Below, one piece after another: positions 17,904 to 25,928 of a stretch of 55,001 nt of DNA. The notes under the pieces are model-generated. The model did not search any database, had not been told where the DNA came from, and saw only the letters and a list, made by a program, of their open reading frames with translations. Position numbers and translations under genes: made by a program. The stretch covers positions 1 through 55,001 of the forward strand of contig NZ_WFKI01000016.1 in assembly GCF_009208055.1 (NCBI RefSeq), given 5' to 3'. The stretch's first letter is position 1, and each line of letters opens with the position of its first letter. This stretch comes from Poseidonibacter ostreae. Lineage in GTDB: Bacteria; Campylobacterota; Campylobacteria; Campylobacterales; Arcobacteraceae.

Positions 17904-19749
17904 TTGTCTCTTTTTCTATCTCATTTAAAAATTTAGAAAACTCTAATATTTGACTCTCTAAAGTTTTTATATCAAAGTTTTCAATTGCAATATTCATACT
18001 TTTTACAAAATCAAGTAATATAATTTGTTCATATTCTCTTGCAAAAATATTTAAGTTCCGTAAGAACTCTTGGATATCTTCTACTGAACAACCTTGAGAT
18101 GCTTTTTTCCAACTTCTTTGTATACTTTCTTCAAAGTTTTTGTTAAATATATCTTTTATTTTTTCATCTATATAAATAGTTGGTTTCTTTAAAAATACTT
18201 CATCTTTTTTTATGTTTTCTATGACTTTTTGACTATCAACAATTTCTAAATCTTTTAAAATAATTGAAAAAGTAGAACCAATACCCTCTTCACTTTTTAC
18301 TTTAATATTTCCATTCATCATCTTTATAAGCTTTAGATAAATAGAAAGTCCAAGACCTGTACCACCATATTGTCTATTACTTTGTCCATCTTTTTGTACA
18401 AAACTTTCAAATATTTTACTCTGCTGTTCTTTTGGAATTCCAATACCTGTATCTTCTATATCTATTTGAAGATCAAATCTATTATTCTTAAAATTTGAAC
18501 TAAGAAGATTGATTTTAATACTTCCTTTATTTGTAAACTTTATAGCATTTCCTAGAATATTTAAAAGTATTTGCCTTAATCTAATATCATCAATAAAGAT
18601 ATTCAAAGGAATATTTGAATCGAAATCTATCTTTAAATCTAACTCTTTATCTTTTAATTTTTGTAAAAAAATTTTCTCAATATCTTTTAATATAAGATTT
18701 AAAGAGACTTCTTCATATTGTATTTCTAATTTTCCTGCTTCAATTTTTGATATGTCTAAAATATCACTTATAATTGCAAATAAGGTATCTCCTCCTGTTT
18801 TAATAGACTCTAAGTAACTCTTTTGTTTTAATGTAACTTCTGTTTTATTTAGAAGTTCAGAGAAACCTATGATTGCGTTTAAAGGTGTTCTTATTTCATG
18901 AGAGATGTTTGCTACAAATTCACTTTTAATCTTATTTGCTGTTTCTGCATCAGCTTTTGCAAGAGCTAATTCTTCATAATCTCCTTGTAGTTTTTTTGTA
19001 AAAGAATTAAACTCACTAACAAGTTCTCCAAGCTCATCATCACTAGATTTTTTAATTCTTTTTGTAAAATCAGGATTTCCTCTAGCTATATTTTTAACGG
19101 AATCTAGAAGTTCTTTTAAAGAGTTTTTAGTGGAAAAAGACAAAAACATTGTAATAATTATAATAAGTGCTAATGAAAGTACTCCAAGTATAATTCCAAG
19201 ATAAACAATCTTTTCTCCATATTTATTTGTAGTATCAATTGTATCTTGCAATCTCAAATTTTGCTCTTCTTGAAAACTTTGAAAAATAGTTCTTGTATCT
19301 TCTAAATAACTTGTCATCTCTTTTGTTAATATTTCAATTTTATTCCAATCCTCACTATTATTTATCATGAGAGTTGAAAGTTCTATAGTTTTGCTAAAAT
19401 ACTTAATAAAAATAGTCTGCATTTTAAATATAGTTTTTTCATCTATATCTAACTTGCTTAAATCTTTAAAGTTTTTTTCTATTTTTTCTTTATATTCTTT
19501 AGTATTATTTAGCCATGTTTGTTCATTTGCAACTACTGCATCTTCTGTTAGTTTTATAATATTATCTAACAATATTCTATTTTCATTTGCAATATTTAAA
19601 ATAGGAAAATGCTTTTGATATATAGACTCAATATACTCTTTTCCCTCTATTTGTTGAAAATAAATATTTATGATAAATAAAGCAAATAAAGCGACAGCTA
19701 AAAGGGGAGCTATAAGCATCTTATAAAAAATTGAGATTTTAAAAGGCAT
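17893..19749 (-). CDS. Membrane sensor histidine kinase
   Basis: This sensor kinase (618 aa) has a membrane helix at about 10-30, a periplasmic helical sensor (about 31-172), a second helix at about 177-202 and a HAMP domain. The HisKA box is N-I-S-H-E-I-R-T-P-L-N-A. The HATPase carries N-A-I-K-F-T-N, D-T-G-I-G-I-P and G-T-G-L-G-L. About 110 further C-terminal residues have no receiver or phosphotransfer motif that I can name; they could be a divergent HPt-like bundle. The gene shares its first nucleotide with the end of the PBP-like gene and overlaps the next gene by 11 nt. Confidence 0.92.
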   Translation of the reverse strand: MPFKISIFYKMLIAPLLAVALFALFIINIYFQQIEGKEYIESIYQKHFPILNIANENRILLDNIIKLTEDAVVANEQTWLNNTKEYKEKIEKNFKDLSKLDIDEKTIFKMQTIFIKYFSKTIELSTLMINNSEDWNKIEILTKEMTSYLEDTRTIFQSFQEEQNLRLQDTIDTTNKYGEKIVYLGIILGVLSLALIIIITMFLSFSTKNSLKELLDSVKNIARGNPDFTKRIKKSSDDELGELVSEFNSFTKKLQGDYEELALAKADAETANKIKSEFVANISHEIRTPLNAIIGFSELLNKTEVTLKQKSYLESIKTGGDTLFAIISDILDISKIEAGKLEIQYEEVSLNLILKDIEKIFLQKLKDKELDLKIDFDSNIPLNIFIDDIRLRQILLNILGNAIKFTNKGSIKINLLSSNFKNNRFDLQIDIEDTGIGIPKEQQSKIFESFVQKDGQSNRQYGGTGLGLSIYLKLIKMMNGNIKVKSEEGIGSTFSIILKDLEIVDSQKVIENIKKDEVFLKKPTIYIDEKIKDIFNKNFEESIQRSWKKASQGCSVEDIQEFLRNLNIFAREYEQIILLDFVKSMNIAIENFDIKTLESQILEFSKFLNEIEKETNDE

Positions 19750-20159
19750 TATCTTATCTCCATAATTATTTTTAAATTATCATTCATATGTGAAGTTGGG
19801 ATATAAGATATTGCATTTTTATTATTTTGTACAAAAGATATTAACTCTTCTATAGATTTAAGTTTTTTTGGAGGTTGCCCTCTTCCTGTAAATATCATTT
19901 TCGCCCAATACTTCTTTAGCTGTTTTTCATTTTTATTACATACTATTTTATAAAATTCTGATTGATATTTTTTATTTATATATTCAAGAGTTAATGATTT
20001 ATCACCATTTGGAAGTTTTTTTGTTTTTGATAAAAATATCTTTGATAACTCTTTTTTACTTATATTTTCTATACTTGAATCTTTTGAAACAATTACAGCT
20101 AAACTACTTGCATTAAGATTTATACTAAAAAAAAGGAACATGAAAAATTTAAAATACAA
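19749..20159 (-). CDS. Small periplasmic PBP-like (PstS-like) protein
   Basis: This is a short (136 aa) secreted protein with a signal peptide ending about N-A-S. It keeps one lobe of the phosphate-binding-protein-like fold, with the order I-S-K-K-E-L-S-K-I-F-L, G-R-G-Q-P-P and A-I-S-Y-I-P. Such half-length proteins occur next to sensor kinases and may present a ligand to them rather than feed a transporter. It overlaps the porin gene by 11 nt upstream. The ligand is not known. Confidence 0.75.
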   Translation of the reverse strand: MYFKFFMFLFFSINLNASSLAVIVSKDSSIENISKKELSKIFLSKTKKLPNGDKSLTLEYINKKYQSEFYKIVCNKNEKQLKKYWAKMIFTGRGQPPKKLKSIEELISFVQNNKNAISYIPTSHMNDNLKIIMEIR

Positions 20160-21240
20160 AGTTTATACTTCCTATAAAAGTGTCATTTGAGTTTCTTTTA
20201 TCCTCTGAATCTATATATTTTAAAAACTCTTTTTCATGGGTAAAACTAGTTTTAAAAACTATATTTTCACTATAATCATATTTTAATCCTAAAGAGTATT
20301 TTTCAATATTCATTTTATCTGTTATAACTCTTCTTAGATCAGGCGAAGTATTTGAATTATTTTTAAAATTTAGAATTTCATTTGAGTATAAAATATATGG
20401 AGTAAAATCCTCAAAACTATATTCAAGAGAAGTATAATACTTTATATCTTCTGGAAATACATTTGTTAAATTTGTTTTTATTAAACCTGACTTTAAAGTA
20501 TAATTATCAAGATAAATTTCTGATTCTAAAGCATACATACTAAAATCAACATTTGAATCAATAATATCACTATTGTTTCTTGTAACAATAGTTGAATCTG
20601 CTTGTAAATAACCAATATTTAATAAAAAATTATTGTGTGTAGTTTTTAATGTAAGTCCAACTAAATTATCTACATCGCCCTCTCTAGTATTTCCTCTTCC
20701 ATCACTAAGTTCATTTTCAGATTTTCCATAAGATACTTGTGCTAAAAAATCAAAATCTTTATATGAAAAATTCTTTAAAAGCTCTATACCTTTAAAGTCA
20801 TCACAACCAAATACTCCATAAAAACTAAGAGGAGTTTTTGTCCAAGTATATGTATATCCAATATCACCTGTTTCAGAAGATTTGAAAACAGGAAATTGAA
20901 GAGCCCCAGCTCTTAGTGTAATGTCATTTTTAAAATAGTAATCTATATACAACCATTTTAATTCGCTATCATAATCACTTAAAGAGTTTGATTCTCTTCC
21001 TTGTGAATTCAATCCTTCCTTTAGGTGTATTTGTCCTGTTATAGATATATTATCACTTATTTGATATCGACCTTGAAGTCCTCCTGAAAAATCCAATTTA
21101 TCTTTATTTTTAAGCTTAGATTTGTTCATACTAATATTTCCATATCCATCTAATCTAAAAGAATCACTAAGCTGTTCTGCCTTTAAAAAAATGAAAGAAA
21201 ATAGTAAAAATATGATTATTTTAAAGAAGCTATCTAGCAT
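20149..21240 (-). CDS. Outer-membrane porin-like beta-barrel protein
   Basis: The product (363 aa) has a signal peptide (about residues 1-21, ending L-K-A) and many alternating amphipathic strands rich in Y, D and S. It ends with an aromatic residue (F-V-F), as barrel proteins do. It looks like a porin, but I cannot name the substrate. It is first in a four-gene overlapping set with a PBP-like protein and two kinases, which suggests that uptake or sensing of one compound is the common task. Confidence 0.75.
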   Translation of the reverse strand: MLDSFFKIIIFLLFSFIFLKAEQLSDSFRLDGYGNISMNKSKLKNKDKLDFSGGLQGRYQISDNISITGQIHLKEGLNSQGRESNSLSDYDSELKWLYIDYYFKNDITLRAGALQFPVFKSSETGDIGYTYTWTKTPLSFYGVFGCDDFKGIELLKNFSYKDFDFLAQVSYGKSENELSDGRGNTREGDVDNLVGLTLKTTHNNFLLNIGYLQADSTIVTRNNSDIIDSNVDFSMYALESEIYLDNYTLKSGLIKTNLTNVFPEDIKYYTSLEYSFEDFTPYILYSNEILNFKNNSNTSPDLRRVITDKMNIEKYSLGLKYDYSENIVFKTSFTHEKEFLKYIDSEDKRNSNDTFIGSINFVF

Positions 21241-21317
21241 TACTTATCCTATATTTATAATAAGTAAATAGTATCTAAACAGATTAAACAGAAAGTAACA
21301 ATTTTAGTAAAATTATA

Positions 21318-21337
21318 AATAGCTCCAAAGAGCTATT
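21318..21337 (-). terminator. Terminator downstream of selO
   Basis: A perfect 8-bp stem, AATAGCTC with GAGCTATT, encloses a 4-nt loop. It is 13 nt past the selO stop and A+T-rich sequence follows. Confidence 0.7.
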
Positions 21338-21349
21338 AAGTTTTTATGT

Positions 21350-22804
21350 TTAAGAAGAACAAGAAAGTTTTATGTTTGCAAACTCCATTGGCGTAGGCTT
21401 TGAATATCTATCAAATTCTTCATGTTCATCAAATGGATTTTGAGCAATTTTTAATAAATCATTTACTAAAGAATAATCACCTTCATGAGCTAATTCTATA
21501 GCTTCTTGAAGCATATAATTTTTGATTATATATTTAGGATTAACTTCTTTCATAATTTCAATTCTTTGCTCAAAATTATTTTCTTGTTTTTCACAAACTA
21601 CTTTATAAGAATCAAACCAATCTTTAAGTGGCTCTTGAAAAACTGAAATATCTAAAATTGAAGATAAATCATCAAAAGAGTTTATAGAACTTAGTCTATG
21701 AAAAAATACATTATAATCTATTTTAGAACTCTCTAATGCACCTAAAAGTTCAAGTATTAAATCTAAATTACTACTACCACTTTTAGCTGCATTTAAACCT
21801 AATTTTTGATTCATTAGTTCTAAATATACGTTTTCATGTTGTGGTAAAAATGTTTTCATATACTCAAGTAATTTCTCTTCATCACAAATCTCTTTTAATG
21901 CATTTGCTAAAACTATTAAATTCCATCTTGCAACATATGGCTGGTTATTATAAGAGTATCGTCCTTCTGCATCTGTATGATTACAAATAGAGTTTTTATC
22001 AAAATAATCCATAAATGCAAATGGGCCATAATCAATGGTAAGACCTGCCATTGAGAAGTTATCTGTATTCATAACTCCATGCATAAATCCATATGCTTGC
22101 CACTTTGCTAACATTGAAGCTGTTTTATCAACAAGTGAATAAAACATTTTCTCATATTTTTTATCTACATCTTTTAAGTGTGGATAGTTTTGCTCTATTA
22201 CATAATCTGCAAGTTTTATTAAATTTTCTTTTGAGTTTTGAGTATTTGCAAAAAATTCAAAGGTACCTATTCTTATCCAAGAAGGCGACATTCTCATTAC
22301 AATTGAGCAAGACTCTTTTTCCCATTCTCTGTGAGCAAATGTATCTGAATCAATAATAGCTAAAGCTCTTGTAGTTGGAATATTTAAAGCGTGCATTGCT
22401 TCACTCATAATATATTCTCTAATGGAAGATCGTAAAACTGCTCTACCATCACCTTGTCTTGAATACTTAGTTGGACCTGAACCTTTTGTTTGCAGCTGCC
22501 AAGAGTTAATTTTTCCTAAATTTATAGCCCGTCCATCTCCTAATTGTGGTACAAAATATCCAAACTGGTGACCTGCGTAAACCATAGAGAAACTATCTTG
22601 ATTTTCTAAGGATTTAACACCATTCATAAACTCTAAAAACTCTTTCGATTCGCACTCAGTATAATCTAAATCTATTAAATCACAAGCTTGCTTATTGAAA
22701 GATACAAGCTTTGGATTTTTTAAAGGTGTTGCTTTTAATTTTTCATATAATTTTGTATCCATATGGAAATAATCCATATCAACTTTTAAGTCATTTAATT
22801 TCAT
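21350..22804 (-). CDS. selO: SelO/YdiU protein adenylyltransferase
   Basis: SelO (484 aa) is a pseudokinase-fold enzyme that transfers AMP to Ser/Thr/Tyr of proteins; in studied relatives it targets redox and metabolic proteins. The signature run is present: Y-A-G-H-Q-F-G, then Q-L-G-D-G-R-A, then T-K-G-S-G-P-T, S-R-Q-G-D-G-R-A-V and S-I-R-E-Y. The C-terminus ends S-C-S-S, with Cys at the antepenultimate position where some eukaryotic SelO proteins carry selenocysteine. It is divergent from the thioredoxin gene across a shared operator. Confidence 0.95.
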   Translation of the reverse strand: MKLNDLKVDMDYFHMDTKLYEKLKATPLKNPKLVSFNKQACDLIDLDYTECESKEFLEFMNGVKSLENQDSFSMVYAGHQFGYFVPQLGDGRAINLGKINSWQLQTKGSGPTKYSRQGDGRAVLRSSIREYIMSEAMHALNIPTTRALAIIDSDTFAHREWEKESCSIVMRMSPSWIRIGTFEFFANTQNSKENLIKLADYVIEQNYPHLKDVDKKYEKMFYSLVDKTASMLAKWQAYGFMHGVMNTDNFSMAGLTIDYGPFAFMDYFDKNSICNHTDAEGRYSYNNQPYVARWNLIVLANALKEICDEEKLLEYMKTFLPQHENVYLELMNQKLGLNAAKSGSSNLDLILELLGALESSKIDYNVFFHRLSSINSFDDLSSILDISVFQEPLKDWFDSYKVVCEKQENNFEQRIEIMKEVNPKYIIKNYMLQEAIELAHEGDYSLVNDLLKIAQNPFDEHEEFDRYSKPTPMEFANIKLSCSS

Positions 22805-22864
22805 AATCTTTTCTCTTTTAATAAAATATTTAATTGTAAAATCAAGATATCAAAACTATTTATA

Positions 22865-22889
22865 AAATAAGATAAAAATTGTCTTATTT
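22865..22889. promoter_or_regulatory. 25-bp palindromic operator, site D (selO/thioredoxin)
   Basis: AAATAAGAT and GTCTTATTT flank AAAAATT, the same spacer as site A and the same 9-7-9 layout as all four sites. It lies 60 nt upstream of selO and 75 nt upstream of the thioredoxin gene, so one regulator could control both divergent genes. Confidence 0.65.
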
Positions 22890-22964
22890 AGACTTTTATC
22901 TATATTCTAAACAAAGACTACACATAGAAAAACTATAATTTGTCAAATAAAAAGGATTGATAAA

Positions 22965-23342
22965 ATGAAAAAATTACTTCTATTTTTATCTCTTGGTTTT
23001 TCATCATTATTTGCTTTTGAGCATTTAACTCTTGAAAACATTGAAGATAAACTTAAAAATAAAAATGTAATTATTGATTTTTATGCTACTTGGTGAGGGT
23101 CTTGTAAGGTTTTAGGTAAAAACTTGACAAAATATAATACAAGCAAACAAGATAACGTAGAGATTTATAAACTAAATATTCAAGAGCAAGAACTTTTAAC
23201 AGCTCAATACCAAATTAAAGGTGTTCCAACTTTAATTTACTTAGAAAATGGAAAAATTGTTGGTAAGCAACTTGGAGTTCGAAGTGTAGAACAATTAAAA
23301 AATTATGAAAAAGAGTATTTTTCAAACTCTTCTGTTAAATAG
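22965..23342 (+). CDS. Thioredoxin-fold protein with predicted selenocysteine (U-x-x-C)
   Basis: Read through the in-frame TGA at 23094-23096, this is a complete 125-aa periplasmic thioredoxin. It has a signal peptide ending L-F-A (about residue 17) and the strand I-I-D-F-Y-A-T-W. The active site is TGA-G-S-C, with C47 (TGT) intact. The cis-proline motif is G-V-P-T and the C-terminal helix is complete. TGA stands exactly where the first catalytic cysteine belongs (residue 44). A hairpin follows at 23102-23130. AAAGGA lies 8 nt before the ATG. The alternative is a nonsense mutation, but the rest of the gene is undamaged. Confidence 0.8.
23102..23130 (+). promoter_or_regulatory. Candidate bacterial SECIS element
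   Basis: Positions 23102-23113 pair with 23119-23130: 12 positions, 10 Watson-Crick pairs, one G-U pair and one A-G mismatch. The apical loop is AGGUA. The upper stem begins 11 nt after the UGA, and the GG of the loop is 18-19 nt after it. A GG or G in the loop and this distance are the known hallmarks of SelB-binding SECIS hairpins in bacteria. Confidence 0.65.
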
Positions 23343-23364
23343 AAACCTAAGCTCTTAGGTTTCT
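23341..23364. terminator. Bidirectional terminator between thioredoxin and truD
   Basis: AGAAACCTAA pairs with TTAGGTTTCT around a 4-nt loop. It sits between the convergent gene ends and includes the last codons and stop of truD. Confidence 0.65.
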
Positions 23365-24348
23365 ATTGGCAATATTTTCAATTAAAACTGTAGCATAAGA
23401 GCCTTTTGGCAAAGTAAATTTTACTTTACACTTACTACTGTTTTTATCATAGTTTAGACTTATATTTGTAGGATAAACAATCGCATCCCTTCTATAACCT
23501 TTTTCTTGAATATATGTATCATCATATTTTTCTTCAATTTCTCTTGCATTTTTAATACTTCTAAAAGCTTTATTTCCAGGTAATAATCCAGTAGGAACTA
23601 TTTTTTTATTATTAAAATCATTTAACATTTGAGGTGTTAAATTTTTTGGAGTAAAAAATTCATCACTTCTATATTCTCTAAATACATCACCATCCATTGG
23701 AACAAATGTATCTTCGCTTAAACTTAATCTTTCAACTAACCACTTATTAAAAAAATCACTTTGATAAGCAGATACTAACATCTTAGATATTTTTCTATCT
23801 TTGATTTGATAATCTTCATAAATATATTTTCTTGCTTTTTCTAAGTTTTCTTTTCCATCACGACCGAATCTTTGGTAACCAAAATAGTTTGGCATACCAA
23901 CGATTGAAATCTCTTTTAAAAGTTTTTCAATTTTTCCAACATCTTCCATCTTAACTTCATGAAGATTTATTTCAAAAGAGTTTCCAATTAAATCTCCAAT
24001 ATTTAGCTTTGTTCCATGAAGTGTAGTTTCAAGTATTTTAATTTTATTGTGTCTAAATTGTTTTAAATCTTTTGAATATTTTTTTGGAATTGATATATAT
24101 TGAGTTGTTGTTGCATTTTTATCTTTAAGTCCTGCATAACCTAATTCATTTTCATAAATTCTAAGACCTTTTGCTAAACTCTCTAATAAATCCCAAGTTC
24201 CTAATTTTGTTTTTTTAATCTTTGCAATTATAAAATTACCACGACCTTTAAACTTAATTGGAACTTCTTCAACAATAAAATCATCAACGTTTTGATAGAA
24301 TTTAAAATCTAATTTTTCGTGCTTTTGTAGGAACTCTCTTTTAATCAT
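23347..24348 (-). CDS. truD: tRNA pseudouridine synthase TruD
   Basis: TruD (333 aa) converts U13 of tRNA to pseudouridine. The catalytic aspartate is in G-Y-A-G-L-K-D-K-N-A-T-T, near residue 77. The family motif F-G-Y-Q-R-F-G-R and the TRUD insertion are present. Length is normal for the family. Its 3' end is 4 nt from the thioredoxin stop and shares a terminator hairpin with it. Confidence 0.95.
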   Translation of the reverse strand: MIKREFLQKHEKLDFKFYQNVDDFIVEEVPIKFKGRGNFIIAKIKKTKLGTWDLLESLAKGLRIYENELGYAGLKDKNATTTQYISIPKKYSKDLKQFRHNKIKILETTLHGTKLNIGDLIGNSFEINLHEVKMEDVGKIEKLLKEISIVGMPNYFGYQRFGRDGKENLEKARKYIYEDYQIKDRKISKMLVSAYQSDFFNKWLVERLSLSEDTFVPMDGDVFREYRSDEFFTPKNLTPQMLNDFNNKKIVPTGLLPGNKAFRSIKNAREIEEKYDDTYIQEKGYRRDAIVYPTNISLNYDKNSSKCKVKFTLPKGSYATVLIENIANRNLRA

Positions 24349-24504
24349 AAGTTATATCTTTGTATTTATTTTTTGCAATTATAGTCTAAGTTTTATTTAC
24401 TTTTCATTGCTTTAAATACTTAGCCTTAAATCTAAAAATTCATACCAATCTTAAAATAAGCGCTTATACAATAAAATGGCGCATAATATAAAGGGAATAA
24501 ATAT

Positions 24505-25590
24505 ATGAATAACAATACAGAAGCAATCAAAGCTAATAGACCAGAAATAATAACAACAGATATTGAAGCAATAAGTTTCTACCGTAAAATGGATACAGCT
24601 GCAACTGTTATTGATATAATTGCAGGTAAATATGTAATTGTTGAAGAGTACTATAGCAATGGTTTAGAAGTTCTTGCAGAACTTAAAAAAAATCTTCTAA
24701 AGACATATACAGATAAAAGTTTTAAAGGTCAAAGAGAATATCGTTCTGCTTTTAGAGAAGCTTCACATAGATTACTAATAAAAGTAATAGATAATAAATT
24801 ACCTTTAAAAAAAGCTCCAAATATTGGCTGGTTAGAAATTTTATATCCAGAAGTAAAAGATTTTTATATCTCTTATCCAGATGTTCAAGGAATGAATAGC
24901 TCATGGCAATGGTATAAAAAAGGTATTGAGATTAAGACATTAGATTTAAATATCTATCCTTACTATGGTACATATTTCCCTACAAGATTTGATCATTTAA
25001 AACTATTTGATAAATGGTTAAAAAAATATGATGGCTCAAAAGAAAAAGCAATTGAAATTGGAGTGGGAAGTGGAGTTTTATCTTTTCAATTAATCCAAAA
25101 TGGTTTTAATAATATTACAGCAACGGATACAAATAAAAATGCAATTATTGGTGTAAAAGAAGAGTGTCAAAGATTAGGCTTTGAAGATAAAATAAGTTTA
25201 AATCATGGAGATTTATTTGAAAATTGTGAAGAAAAAGCTGATGTAATAGTTTTTAATCCACCATGGTTAAAAGCAAAGCATAAACTTGAAGAGGGAATTG
25301 ATAAAGCTATGTATTATGAAGATGAACTTTTTCCAAGATTCTTCGAACAAGCAAAACAGCACTTGAAAGAAGATGGGAAAATAGTATTAATCTTCTCAAA
25401 CCTTTCAGAAGTTGTAGATGAGCAAAGTTCTCATCCAATAATAGATGAGCTTAGAAACAATAATCGATTTAGAAAAGACTTACATTTAAGACGAGATGTA
25501 AGAGCATCATCTAGAAGAACAAAAAGAACAGATGAAAGAGCAAATGAAAAAGTTGAGTTATGGGTATTAGCAAATAAGAAAGAGAAATAA
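24505..25590 (+). CDS. Class I SAM-dependent methyltransferase
   Basis: This protein (361 aa) has a Rossmann-fold methyltransferase domain in its C-terminal half. Motif I is E-I-G-V-G-S-G-V-L-S (near residue 190), and the N-P-P-W motif (near 252) is typical of enzymes that methylate amide or ring nitrogens. The N-terminal half has no motif I can name, and the C-terminus is rich in Arg. The target (protein glutamine, RNA or DNA) cannot be told from sequence. It stands alone, with AAGGG before the ATG. Confidence 0.8.
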   Translation: MNNNTEAIKANRPEIITTDIEAISFYRKMDTAATVIDIIAGKYVIVEEYYSNGLEVLAELKKNLLKTYTDKSFKGQREYRSAFREASHRLLIKVIDNKLPLKKAPNIGWLEILYPEVKDFYISYPDVQGMNSSWQWYKKGIEIKTLDLNIYPYYGTYFPTRFDHLKLFDKWLKKYDGSKEKAIEIGVGSGVLSFQLIQNGFNNITATDTNKNAIIGVKEECQRLGFEDKISLNHGDLFENCEEKADVIVFNPPWLKAKHKLEEGIDKAMYYEDELFPRFFEQAKQHLKEDGKIVLIFSNLSEVVDEQSSHPIIDELRNNNRFRKDLHLRRDVRASSRRTKRTDERANEKVELWVLANKKEK

Positions 25591-25604
25591 TTACCTTTTT
25601 AAAA

Positions 25605-25668
25605 GAGAAGTATAATACTTATCTAAGCATTAAATACTTATAATAAGAACTATACTTCTTAAAAAAAG
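25605..25668. promoter_or_regulatory. Inverted repeats upstream of hipB
   Basis: GAAGTATA near 25607 and TATACTTC near 25650 are inverted copies, with nested ATACTTAT and TATAATAAG elements between. Position and symmetry fit either an operator for HipB autoregulation or a terminator of the methyltransferase gene. Confidence 0.4.
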
Positions 25669-25676
25669 GATATTTT

Positions 25677-25928
25677 TTGAAACTAGAAGACTTAGGTTCG
25701 AAACTAAAAGAATTAAGAAAAGAAAAAAATTTAACTCAAGAACAATTAGAAGAATATTCTAGTATCACTAAAAAAACAATATCTAAAATGGAAAATGGTT
25801 TTAATGATGAAGTTGGAATAAAAAAAGTAGAAACTATTCTTGATTTATTAGGTTATGAGTTTAGCATACGATTAAAAAATCGTCCTAGAACACTAGAAGA
25901 ACTCCAAGAGGAGTTAGAAAATGAATAA
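25677..25928 (+). CDS. hipB: HipB-like XRE-family antitoxin
   Basis: This small protein (83 aa) has an XRE helix-turn-helix (about residues 7-60, with L-T-Q-E-Q-L-E-E-Y-S and T-I-S-K-M-E-N) and a short acidic tail. The start is TTG, with AAGGA 7 nt upstream. HipB binds its own promoter and neutralises the HipA kinase. It overlaps the following hipA remnant by 8 nt. It appears intact although its toxin gene is broken, so it may now serve only as a DNA-binding protein. Confidence 0.85.
   Translation: MKLEDLGSKLKELRKEKNLTQEQLEEYSSITKKTISKMENGFNDEVGIKKVETILDLLGYEFSIRLKNRPRTLEELQEELENE

Noticed and set aside
23124..23342. Separate 72-aa gene beginning at TTG 23124
   Set aside because: It begins in the middle of the thioredoxin fold, after the active site; the upstream part in the same frame carries the signal peptide and half of the domain, broken only by the TGA.
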